NCBI GenBank assembly: GCA_039090855.1
Contig: CM077024.1
Coordinates: 67,892,594-67,956,593 of the forward strand
Reading direction: 5' to 3'
From: Macrothele yani
Taxonomy: Eukaryota; Arthropoda; Arachnida; Araneae; Macrothelidae
Length of the DNA stretch: 64,000 nt
Shown here: positions 53,944-64,000 of the stretch, in pieces
How the letters are laid out: every line of letters begins with the position of its first letter
Position numbering within the stretch: position 1 is the first letter of the stretch
Program-made: the position numbers and the translations under genes
Notes under the pieces: generated by a model
What the model was told of the DNA's origin: nothing
The model's database searches: none
Seen by the model: only the letters and a program-made list of their open reading frames with translations

Positions 53944-56900
53944 TTTATGAAGACGGAAAAATATTAACTACAAAAGTTAAGTCAATGCGTGTCGAAATAT
54001 TAAAACTATTACCTATTGCATTAAACTAAAAAAATGATCACGCTAATTTTTCCTATTATCGAAATGAAAACAGATTTGATTTTCGAATTTTTAGAATTTT
54101 TAACATTTCCCGTCCTATCTGAGTAAGACGTACGTTTGTGGCTGTGGGAGTGCGGATTTTTCTACCAAATATGACGTGCAATTCTTGAGGCATCAACACT
54201 CTTTGAAGTTACAATCATCTTGATTTTCTAATTGTATGCAGAAATTTATAAAGCACATAACAATCGTTCTCGGATTCGTTTCCTTAAGGAGAAAGCGGCA
54301 TATTTAAAGTTTATTTTAACCTTTAATAAAAAGAGTTCTTTGTGTTATTACTTTAATACAAACATTATTTTAAGTTCCATCTGATTAACGAATTAATATT
54401 TTACATAAGTTGAGGATCTGAGTTGATGATCTGATCATCTACTCAGATCGTCAACTTAAACTTTGCATAAAAACCACTGGAGATGATTTTTCAGGAAATT
54501 CAAGCAAAACTGTTTAATGGCATGATTTGTTTAGGGCTTATTTTCTGAGAACACCATCTGAAATTTTGTTACCTGGTCTCTGGCACTGATATTACTTCAG
54601 GCTTACTCTGATATATAAGCGTTCAGCAAAGTACAGTGATATGAACTTGAAAATCATGTACTTTGTGAACGCGCGTGTATCAGAGTTGAAATAATATAAC
54701 AACTGAATAACGTGCAACCTAGGACAGTACTGCGGTATGAACATGTTCATACTACAGTACCTTGGTGAATGTTTATGTATCGAGTTGTATTAACATGACG
54801 AGTGAATATCAGGTACAGCCTGGTAGTACTATGGTATGAACGTGAGAGGGTACTTCAGAAAACGCTCACGTAGCGGAGTAGTAATAATACAACGACTGAA
54901 TAAAGACTACAAGAGTACTGTGGTATGTGTTATTACAATCATTTTGTGATGAATAAGAAAATCATGTTCATTGTACTGTACTTCTAGCGTGCATCCTAAC
55001 ACTTGCCTCTTCCGTTATCACATGTTTCAGGCAATGTCCCATTTTCCGTTGCCGCAATTTGCTTATTCGGGCAACGGGGAACGCGAACGTCAACAGTTCT
55101 TCGCCGTTAAGCCGAAGACAGGTGTCGTTCTGGAATGGAATAACTTGTAGAAATATATGTACAAACTCTAGAACACAATGGTGCATACTTTAAAATACAA
55201 GTAGTGGTTGTTACATGATTATGAGAAGCTGAAATAAACGAAACGAAATGGGAAAATATCACAACTCTAATTATATTTCAGTCAGACAGATGTAGATAGA
55301 TGTTTCATTATTGATTTAAACTGAAGCAGTTTATGAAGATGGAGTGTTTTAATGAACATTATTCTATACTTCCTGGAAAGAAATAATGACTCAGTTTTAT
55401 GTCACTGAAGACTGCTTCCCAACCAGTGAAAGTTAAGGGTAATATATGAGTTTCTATTTAGGTGAAGGAAATTCGAAATTACCCTTATTTTGTTGTATGG
55501 GCATGCAAGTTTGTAATAAAACACATCGAACCCAGTGACACAATTTTGATTATAAAGTGCATCATCAATAACGAGTATCGTACAAAACCTTTATATCTAA
55601 TACACTCAGCGGAAAGGTTCGGAACTGGAAAGGAATGTGTAAAGGAATATGAGAAGAGTATTTAATCCTTTCATTACTTCCAACCTGCTCTAGACATGGG
55701 ACATCATTTTGCAATCAAGATTGCCGTAATTTTATGCCTACGAACAGCAGCTCTCACGGTAAAAAGTATAGCTTGCTTTCCCAGCTGCACCCCGAATTTT
55801 ATCACTTTTGTTTTACGTTTTTTACTCAACAAACAGCGAATGTAAGTTTGAGTGTGATATCATTTTCTCAGTAAATAGTCATGAATTCTTTCCTGTTTTT
55901 GAACCATGCGTTTATCCCTGATAGGTTATTCAGAACGAGAGGAAGATCCATTATCGCTACCTTTTCCCAGTGAATAATCTTATCCCGGCACAAGAACTTT
56001 ATAGGGACATAAGTCTTCCATTTGTACGCCATGGTTTTTGAGCCTTCGTTTTCCCTCTTGCCCGCTTTCCCCTTGGAAAGGGGCAGGACTAAATTTGGTT
56101 ATCTGTTTTTATGCGTACTTTTTGTCTCACTGTCCATTAACACACGACCATGCTGACCCTCCGGTGATTCAAACTTTCATCCAATTCCTAAGTTAAAACT
56201 AAGGATAGCCACTACCATTCATGATGGAGATGGGGACATTTTTCTCATAGAAGCCCAGCAGTAACTTAATATTTCCCATTTAATTTTCGTTCATATATCA
56301 ATACCTTTGATAGCACAAAGCAGTCTTTTCAACTAAAAACAATACCAGCAATTCATGTCGTGAAAACTAAATTTACAAGCTATAATTCATAATTAATATC
56401 ACCCTGTAAGAACGATTATTAACCGAAATTAAATAAATAAATAAGATAATAAAGGAAAGAAAATTCGTGAATTTCAATGCCATCATCCATTTTATTTTCA
56501 TATTAGATTGCTAAATTACAGAAAATAACTTAAGATATTATGAAAATATGAAAAAAATTACTGAAAATATGCAGTTAGTTCAGATGGTAATCCAAAAGTG
56601 TGAAGATGATATTTGTCGGAACTCTTAAAATCGATGGCTAAAAGATTAAAAAATGTTGATGCTGGGTACTTAAGTCAGTGCGGTTTTTCCAAAGAATTTG
56701 TTTCCTAAATAGAGATTTTTGTCAGGTTCGAGTCTTACTCCGATGTGGCGCATAGCCTGGAAATTATGGTACTTCAAAATTGCTATAACAATAATGGCAT
56801 ATATTTTAATAAACGAACTTATTACATACGTATTTTAATAAACGAACTTATTACATACGTATTTTAATAAACGAACTCTTTTATTTTATTTTATTTAAAT

Positions 56901-57985
56901 AAATACATTGTTTTAGGTAGGTTCTTTTACAAATTGAAATAAAACTGTAGTTTAGGTAACGTTCAGCTAATTCCATTCAAATAAATGCTTACTTTCTTAG
57001 CAGAAGTCTGAAGTTGGAGTGAAGTGGGGTGTCAGATACGGAATTTCGTTCCGTTAAAGACATATGAGAGCGAATTTTAAGAGTGCGTGCGTGTGTGCTT
57101 TTAAGCGTTGCCTGATTGTGCTTGACATCTCAGAAATTGCAAAGTAGCATAAAATGCAGACTGCTTTTTGTTTTATTAAGTATCGCGATATTAATTGGTA
57201 GATTTGCAGGACTTTCATTTTTTTTTGTTCGTAGTGACTGTGACTAAAATTTGGTCTGTTTTGGTGCATCCGGCGATCTCTGCAGGTATCACGACAATTG
57301 CAATATAAACCTTTTAATAAAAGTTAGGGATATTGCGATTTCGAACACCGGAGACTCGTGTTTCTGCAAATATTGGCAGGCCAAAATTGTAGCTGACAAA
57401 TGACAATTTTAACTTCACAAAATATTGTCAGATAGAAATTGTTACCGCAACGGTATTTTAATTTCGAATTCTACTTTTCTACACCGGACGCGGAGGGGCA
57501 AGAAATATTTAAGAAGGGTAAGAAGGATAACTGCGCTTCGGAGTACTCAGTGTGCCAAGGTGCACCTAAAAGCCGCGCGTCTGTAAACTCTACTGTGAAG
57601 AATGCAGAAAAAAACACTTAACGATCGTAGAGTCGTAGACAGTGAGGCGATGTCGCAGTACGACTGAGAAGTAATCTACCTCATAGGTTCCAGACATTAA
57701 TCACACTGAACTCAACTGGGATACACTGCAGAAGAGTTTGGACAAGTATCACCCTGTCTCATCGGCACTTTCAGGACTTCTTTTACCTTTTGCCGCCTCT
57801 GAAAGTTGCACTACCCTGAAGTCAGCTGAATAATTTCAACTGCACTGTGCCACGTGGGTGCTAAGCGGTTGTGCACAACAGAGGAGGTGTAACATAAAAG
57901 GTGTAACAAAGTACTGACTGACCTCGCGTGCTTCTCTTCTTATTCTATCTGAGTCAATCAGATGTTCGTTTGTGAGGAGTTCATA
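53944..57985. other. AT-rich intergenic stretch with minor repeats
   Basis: No gene recognised in about 4 kb. 54580-54935 is a degenerate tandem repeat of about 115 bp (blocks AGTAC(T/A)(G/A)(C/T)GGTATGAAC and ACAACTGAATAA recur three to four times). 56795-56880 carries 2.7 copies of a 28 bp unit (ACGTATTTTAATAAACGAAC). The 55462-55665 frame has no motif. Confidence 0.5.
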
Positions 57986-59207
57986 CACACTGAAGACCAA
58001 CTGAATTAGAGACAGCTGGCGTTATGCAAATGTGACGCTGTGGGCGGCCCTGTAAACGGAAACGACATGAAGTATGCAGCGATCCGACAATATAAGGAGT
58101 GATGCGACGGAAATCAGTAAGAGTCGGACGCAGTATGGGTAAGACGAACGATCTAAGCTCATTTGATCGTGGGCAAATTGTCGGAGCCCGACGAATGGGT
58201 CACTCCATCTCGGAAGTCGTGCAGGCACTGGGAATTTCACGAGCCACTGTGTCACGGGTGCACCGTGAGTACACCGAGTCCGGTAAAACCATCCTTGCAA
58301 GGGCCAACTGCTGTGGACAACAGCGTGTGGATGAGTGGGGTCATCGTCGACTAGCTCGCATTGTAACAGCGGATAGACGGACCACAGTGCAAGAAATCAC
58401 TCGGCAATTTAACGCTGGTGCACAAAAAACGTGTAAGCAGCCACACCATCCAGAACCACCTCCTCGCTATGGGGTACAGAAGCCATCGTCCCACGGGGGT
58501 ACCGCTGCTGACCGCACACCACAGGGTGCAAAGATTAGCATGGGCGCTGGAACATCGCCACTGGACCCTAGACATGTGGAAAAATGTTGCCTGGACTGAT
58601 GAATCGAGATTCACGTTGGTACATGCGGATGGAAGGATACGGGTACGGCGCAAATCACATGAAGCGATGGATCCTTCTTGCCAGCAGGGTACTCTTCAAG
58701 CTTGTGGTGGCGGCATTCTCGTCTGGGGACTGTTTACGTGGACTGAATTAGGACCTCTGGTACGTGTGACATCGTCCCTTACAGGTCAACGTTACCGGGA
58801 TATCCTGGACGACCATTTGCTCCTGTTTGTGCGTCTTCAACATCTCACTGGGGACCTCATCCTGCAACAAGACAATGCACCGCGCCATCGTTCCCGAATT
58901 GTGTCCGAATGGTTGGATGAACACTCTACCGACGTGACCTCGCTTCCTTGGACAGCTAGGTCACCTGACCTCAATCCCATCGAGCACATCTGGGATGCCA
59001 TCGAGAGAGATGTTCGAGGCTCTGACACCCTCCAATTAATTTGGGGGAACTGTGAGAGCTTGTTCAGGGGTTGTGGATCCGTATCGCTTCCCAACGCTTC
59101 CAGTGTTTTGTCGAGTCCATGCCGAGACGAATCGCCGCCGTCATCAAGGCGAAAGGTGGTGCTACACGTTACTAGACAGGTATCTCTAATTCAATTGCTC
59201 TTCAGCG
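57986..59207 (+). mobile_element. Tc1-like transposon, relatively intact
   Basis: The left end CACACTGAAGACCAACTGAA and the reversed right end ACGCTGAAGAGCAATTGAAT both continue TAGAGA. TA lies at 57984-57985 and 59208-59209. Transposase on the plus strand with few lesions. Confidence 0.82.
58099..59185 (+). pseudogene. Tc1-like transposase, two frameshifts
   Basis: The functional start is probably ATG 58135 (MGKTNDLSSFDRGQIVGARR); the frame opens at 58099. HTH: SEVVQALGISRATVSRVHREY; second HTH RRLARIVTADRRTTVQEI. A frameshift near 58420 leads to the frame MHKKRVSSHTIQNHLLAMGY. Catalytic positions: AWTDESRFTLVHADGRIRV (first Asp), LILQQDNAPRHRS (second Asp) and RSPDLNPIEHIWDAIERDV (Glu). 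A second frameshift near 59040 separates the C-terminus (RFQCFVESMPRRIAAVIKAK, about 59094-59153). All three catalytic residues and no nonsense codon in the core: the youngest Tc1 here. Confidence 0.88.
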
Positions 59208-60001
59208 TAATTATATCCAGCAAGTTGATCATGAAGAAAAACTCACCGAAAGGAAACATAATATTGGATTATAAAGTTTTTGTGATTTGCACATTTACAT
59301 GTTTCTAAAAACTGTGTTACATGAGAAATAGTTTTTTTAAATCAAGCAATAACTTAGTATCATAAATCAAGCAATAACTTAGTATCAAAAGGAATCTGGA
59401 GATGCATAACAGCATAATATAAAATTTTATGTTTCCACTTTTATAACATTAAATAATAAAATATACATAGATAGTAATGAAGAGAGGGCAACATTAGAGC
59501 CACTTTTATGCCTCTTTATTTGACGATCGCAATACACGGTGTGTTCGGTAATACAGTTCAGTTATTACATATTGAAAAATTAGAAAATGTCATTATGTTC
59601 AAGCTATAAATTCGGTTTTCCAATTATCATTAGCTCAAAGAAAGGAAGGAGATGGAGAGGAATCTAAATTATAGCTAGTACGTTTCCTTAGTAATTAACT
59701 TACATGGTAATTAAAGTTTTACAAAATGAAACTGTTCGAGCGAAAATGTCAGAAACATAAAGTAGTAGAAGAGTTCTGGTATATAGAATCAAATTCCAAC
59801 CTAACAAGGGAAAACTAAAAAATGAACTCCGGGAAACCGTTAAATGCAGAAATATATGCGGAAAATAGTTAAACGTGGAAATATAAATCTTTGAGTTTAA
59901 AATTGAAATTTCAAATAAAATGTAGTGGCAGCAATCGGAAAACACTTCGTGTATAATTAATTGTACGTGAACAAGTGAAAAGAATGACTCAAGACAAGAA
60001 T
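59208..60001. other. AT-rich intergenic stretch
   Basis: 59335-59385 holds a 24 bp direct duplication (AAATCAAGCAATAACTTAGT). No gene. Confidence 0.45.
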
Positions 60002-60009
60002 GGGTGCCG

Positions 60010-60355
60010 GTCAAAACGCCGACAATCAAAACACCGCCATGTCAAAACACCGACAATCAAAATACCGCCATGTCAAAACACCAACAGGTCAAAGCACCGA
60101 CAATCAAAACACCGACAAATCACAACACCCACACTCAAAACACCGACAAATTATAACACCGACAGTTCAAAGCACTGACGATCATAACACCGTCATTTCA
60201 AAACACCGACATGTCAAAACACCGACAGCTCAAACACCGACAATCAAAACACCGACAAATAATAACACCGACAAATCATAACACCGACACTCAAAACACC
60301 GACAGTTCAAAGCACTGAAGATCATAGCACCGTCATTTCAAAACACCGACCAGTG
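60010..60355 (+). repeat. left terminal minisatellite of fold-back D
   Basis: About 22 units of 14-16 bp, CAAAACACCGACA plus ATC, GTC or AATCAT variants. Frames through it are repeat artefacts. Confidence 0.9.
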
Positions 60356-61202
60356 GCAAAATCACAGTGGGTGGTAAGGGGGTGACAACACCCAATCGAT
60401 GGATGTGCTTCCCCCTTGCGGTGAACGATGGAACCTTTTTAATTTATATTCCGACAGATAGCAACATATTTTAATTTCGAGTGATGGCAAAATCTGAGTG
60501 AATGTGTGGGTATGGGGATGCATAGGTGTTGGATATGTCGACACTTATGTGCTGTCCCTTGCGGTGAACGATTGAACTTTATTATTTTTACTCCGAGAGA
60601 TGGCGACATCGGAGTGGATGCACAAATGGGTAGGTGATAGAAGGGGATGAAAACAACCAAACGATGCTTATGGAAGAAACTGTAAAATTTTCGAGAGCAT
60701 TGTGTCTCAAATATTTCAAAATCTTAGGAAAGAGCTATTTCTTCTTACGCGACAAAGATAATGTTCCCATGGCAAGTACCATTGGATAGCATGTATTAAT
60801 AAAGAAATCAATTTATTGTCACTTAATTTTCAGAAGTAATAGTTGTAATTGGTAATATAAATTTATTGTTTGCTGTCCCCTGACAGGACACAATCTAGCA
60901 TTCTATCCCAAAGTACAGGGTCAGCCCTGGCTATGTTGGCGTGTGGTCTAGGCATTTCCATCTGATTACCTCCAGTTCATTTTTTATATATGTGTTTTTA
61001 TTTCTCAGAAGTGTTTACTCTTTTGGCTTATTTGTTTACTGTTGATAGCGGATGGTTGTAATTTAAAGCTTTGTCGGTTACACGGTTTCACAGTGTTGTT
61101 GATGTTAAGTCAAAATGGTGACAAATTTGAGATCTGAATAGCATGTAAGCGCAACCAAGCCTTGTTTCGGATTCAAATTTTTAATAATTCATGCAATGTA
61201 TA

Positions 61203-62369
61203 CACCGATCAACCATTGCATTATGACCACCTGCATGCTAGAGAAATCAGCGCGACCTGGAGACCGAATGGTGGCCCAGGTGAAGTTCACAGAGCAGTAT
61301 ATATACAACCCGAGGACCGGTTTCGGTTAGTATAGTGTTCGGAGTCAGAATGGGAAAAGCTGCCGATTTATCGGAGTTTGATAAAGGACAAATTGTGATG
61401 GCGATCTCGGAAACGGAGCGGCCTGCGGGATGTTCACGTGCCGCTGTAGTGAGTACGTATCAAAAATGGTGCGCAGATGGCCAAATGGTGAACCGTCGTT
61501 AAGCCGTGTGTCGTCCGAAGCTCACTGTTGTCAGAGGGGAGCTGAGACTGTCGTGCATTGTTCACAGCGACTGCAGGGCCAGAGTGCGACAAATCCCCCG
61601 CAGCTACAACAGCGGTGATCAGGGAAATGTGTCACAGCACGCAGTTCATCGCAGACACCTACGCATGTGCCTGCGTAGCCGAAGACCCAGCCGAACCCCA
61701 ATGCACGTCATCGCCAACAACGCATGAAATGGGTTCAAGATCATCGAGATTGGACCATGGATGATTAGAAGAAAGTGGCCAGGTCTGACGAATCAAGATT
61801 TTTGGCGCATCACGTAAACGGCCGAGCACGGATACGCCGATTACCAAAGGAGGCTCTGACACCTGGGTTCACTTTTGGGGGGAAACACGCTGGCGGCGGC
61901 GGTGTGATGCTGTGGGCGATGTTTTCTTGGGACACTTTAGGCCTCATTATTCCAATTGCACAATCCCTGACAGATATCAGGTATCTGAACATCGTTGCGA
62001 GGCAAGTTCACCCATTCATGGCAACTGAACTCCCTGCTGATGATGGCCATCACCAACAGATAATGGGCCATGCCACACTGCCAGAATCGTCAAGGTGTAG
62101 TTTGAGGAACATGCTGGTGACTTTCTGTTAATGTCCTGGCCTCGAACATTTGTGGTTCGACTTGGAAAAGCTTGTTAGCGCTAGATCACCACCACCCCGA
62201 AATGTACGGGAACTGGAGGACCTGCTGCTGACATTATGGTACTAAATATCCCAGGCTAACTATCGCCACTTCATCGAATCGATGCCTCGCCGAGTGGCCT
62301 CTGTTTTGCGGTCTAAAGGGGTCTTACAGCTTGTTAGGTAGGTGGTCATAATGGAATAGCTCATCGGTG
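61203..62369 (+). mobile_element. Tc1-like transposon inside fold-back D
   Basis: The left end CACCGATCAACCATTGCATT and the reversed right end CACCGATGAGCTATTCCATT continue ATGACCACCT. TA lies at 61201-61202 and 62370-62371. It lies at the arm/loop border of the palindrome. Confidence 0.85.
61351..62338 (+). pseudogene. Tc1-like transposase pseudogene
   Basis: N-terminus MGKAADLSEFDKGQIVMA (ATG 61351), then a short deletion or shift and GCSRAAVVSTYQKWCADGQM with a stop. RHLRMCLRSRRPSRTPM follows. ARSDESRFLAHHVNGRARIR (first Asp, about 61776-61835), KHAGGGGVMLWAMFSWDTLG and YLNIVARQVHPFMATELP are in one frame from 61775. The second Asp block is reduced to DDGHHQQIMGHATL (about 62037-62078), with the DNAPCH motif off frame. 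SPDLxPIEH is not readable. The C-terminus PRRVASVLRSKGVLQLVR (about 62285-62338) is recognisable. Old copy. Confidence 0.8.
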
Positions 62370-62554
62370 TATATATACATATATTAGTATTGAGTGGGGC
62401 ACTGAAATGCACTTTTAGCTTTTATCGTGTACTTCAATGTCAAATCAACATCACTAATGCCACCTTTGAAATATCTCGAACGACCTACGGCCAGTGTCAT
62501 GACTTTGTCACTCTGCAAACAAATTGAAATAAAACCCTCAGAAAGTGCATCAAA

Positions 62555-63829
62555 AAATGTGCATTGGTGAAAATTTGAATTCAAAACAACTCCTGGTTGC
62601 GTTTAGATGATATTCAGGCCTCAACATTGTCACCATTTTGACTAAACATTAACGAGAGTGAAACCGTGTAACCGACAACGTCTTAAATTTCCACCATCTT
62701 CTTTGAACAGCAAACATATAAGGCAGAAGAGTAAAGACTTCTGAGAAATAAAATCACATATATAAAAAATGAACTGGAGGTAATCAGGGGCAAATGCCTA
62801 AACCACATGCTAATATAACCAGGGCTGATCCTGTGCTTTGGGATAGAATACCAGATTGTTTCCTGTCAGGTGACAGCAAACAATAAATTTGTATTGCCAA
62901 TTACAACTATTACTTCTGAAAATTAAGGGACAATAAATTGATTTCTTTATTAATGCATGCTATCCAATGGAACTGGCCATGAGAACATAATCTTTGTCGC
63001 ATAAAAAGAAATAGCACGTACCTCAGATTTTGAAATATTTGAGACAAAATGCTCTTGAAAATGGCACAGTTTCTTCCATAAGCATCGTTTGGTTGTTATA
63101 ATGCCTTTCTATCACCCACCCATTTGTGCATCCACTCCGATGTTGCCATCTCTTGGAATAAAAATAATAAAGTTCCAACGTTCACCGCTAAGGTCAGCAC
63201 ATAAGCATCGACATATCCAACACCTATGCATCCCTATTCCCACCCATCCACTCAAATGTTGCCATCGTTCGGAATAAAATTATCTTGCCATCGCTCGGAA
63301 TAAAAATTAATAAAGTTCCATAGTTCATCTCTGGGACAGCACATAAATATCGTTTGGTTATTGTCATACCCTTCTATCACCCACCCGTTTGTGCATCCAC
63401 TCCGACGTTGCCATCTCCTGAAATAAAAATAATAAATTTCCATCATTCACCTCTAGAGACAGCCCATAAACATCAACATATCCAACGCCTATGCATCCCC
63501 CTTCCCACCCATCCACTCAGATGTTGCCATCGGTCAGAATAAAAATTAATGAAGTTCCATCGCACATCCCTAGGGGGAATCACATAAGTATCCTTTGGGT
63601 ATTGTCATCCTCCTCTATCACCCACCCAGTTGCGCTCAATTGTAGCCATCGCTCGGAATAAAAATATGTTGCCATCAATCGAAATAAAAATTTATAAAGT
63701 TCTATCGTTCACCGCTGGGGGAAGCACATCCATCGATTGGGTGTTGTCATCCCCCTTTCCACCCAGTTTGATGTTGCCATCGCTCGGGATAAAGTTCCTC
63801 TACTCGCCGGACAATTATATTAGTCCATA
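62555..63829. repeat. right arm of fold-back D
   Basis: Inverted copy of 60356-61195. The subterminal part is amplified here: a unit of about 110 bp with CTATCACCCACCC, TTTGTGCATCCACTCCGA, TGTTGCCATC and GGAATAAAAATAATAAAGTT recurs about six times between 63080 and 63820, against about three in the left arm. Confidence 0.85.
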
Positions 63830-64000
63830 TAATTGTTGGTGTTATGGTTGTCGGTGTTATGGTTGTCGCGGTTGTGATTTGCCGGTGTTTCGAACTGTCG
63901 GTGTTTTGATTTGTGGGTGTTTTGATTGTCGGTGTTCTGCTTGTTGGTGTTTTGAACTGTCGGCGTTATAATTGTCGGTGTTATGGTTTGCCGGTGTTTA

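Larger units (their letters stand above)
60002..64000. mobile_element. fold-back element D, right end beyond window
   Basis: The left tip GGGTGCCGGTCAAAACGCCG starts at 60002. The left cap is a 15 bp-type minisatellite (CAAAACACCGACAAT, 60010-60355); the right cap (63830-64000, GTCGGTGTTTTGATT and variants) is its inverse. Arms match in inverted orientation through subterminal tandem repeats (60356-60660 with 63080-63820) and unique arm sequence (60661-61195 with 62555-63079), for example AACAATAAATTTATATT-like and ATGAACTGGAGGTAATCAG blocks. Arms exceed 1.19 kb. A Tc1 (61203-62369) sits at the inner edge. No transposase of its own is visible. Confidence 0.85.

Noticed and set aside
60000..60281. 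93-codon frame rich in His, Thr and Lys
   Set aside because: Translation of the CAAAACACCGACA minisatellite.

Overview
The window is eukaryotic and metazoan, most likely arthropod and perhaps chelicerate. There is no operon structure. Coding signal is sparse and split by introns, and the DNA is packed with Tc1/mariner transposons, tRNA-derived SINEs, a two-ORF LINE, a BEL/Pao retrotransposon remnant and long fold-back elements. The mitochondrial fragment reads TGA as Trp, as invertebrate mitochondria do. The chelicerate guess rests only on the look of the repeats and is weak.

The one clear host gene is a TRPM-type cation channel (minus strand). Its last coding exon is at 33850-35092, with a plausible penultimate exon at 35463-35553. 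The channel core is not visible. About 2.6 kb of AT-rich sequence downstream may be 3' UTR.

Layout. 1-4470: a decayed mariner, then a Tc1 element inserted into an opposite-strand Tc1. 4950-5434: two SINE copies. 5830-7480: a very degenerate tandem array of about 145 bp units. 9437-10728: mariner with clear TIRs. 11400-13740: 3' part of a BEL/Pao retrotransposon with an LTR start. 15925-25942: SINEs, a Tc1 split by fold-back A, a second Tc1, palindromic tRNA-like repeats and a third Tc1. 28090-30275: an inverted-repeat element with about 150 bp tandem repeats. 30655-31170: two copies of a third tRNA-derived repeat. 33850-35553: the TRPM exons. 36255-52188: a nested composite of about 16 kb. 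52531-59207: two more Tc1 elements. 60002 to window end: fold-back D with a Tc1 near its centre.

The most interesting content is a set of four fold-back elements (A 18523-19575, B 38372-41558, C 36255-52188, D 60002 to beyond the window). All have inverted arms capped by minisatellites of 15-17 bp units, most have GGGT-like tips, and three of the four have 8-10 bp target-site duplications. Fold-back C encloses a FLYWCH/MULE-type transposase pseudogene, so the group looks like a counterpart of Drosophila FB/NOF. The composite also carries a mitochondrial cytochrome b fragment (NUMT) inside its repeat array, and a Tx1/L1-like LINE inserted in another array. That LINE is itself interrupted by a SINE with a perfect 13 bp duplication. 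Several insertions can be ordered in time from intact target-site duplications.

All transposase and polyprotein genes seen carry stops or frameshifts, so nothing here looks autonomous as it stands.
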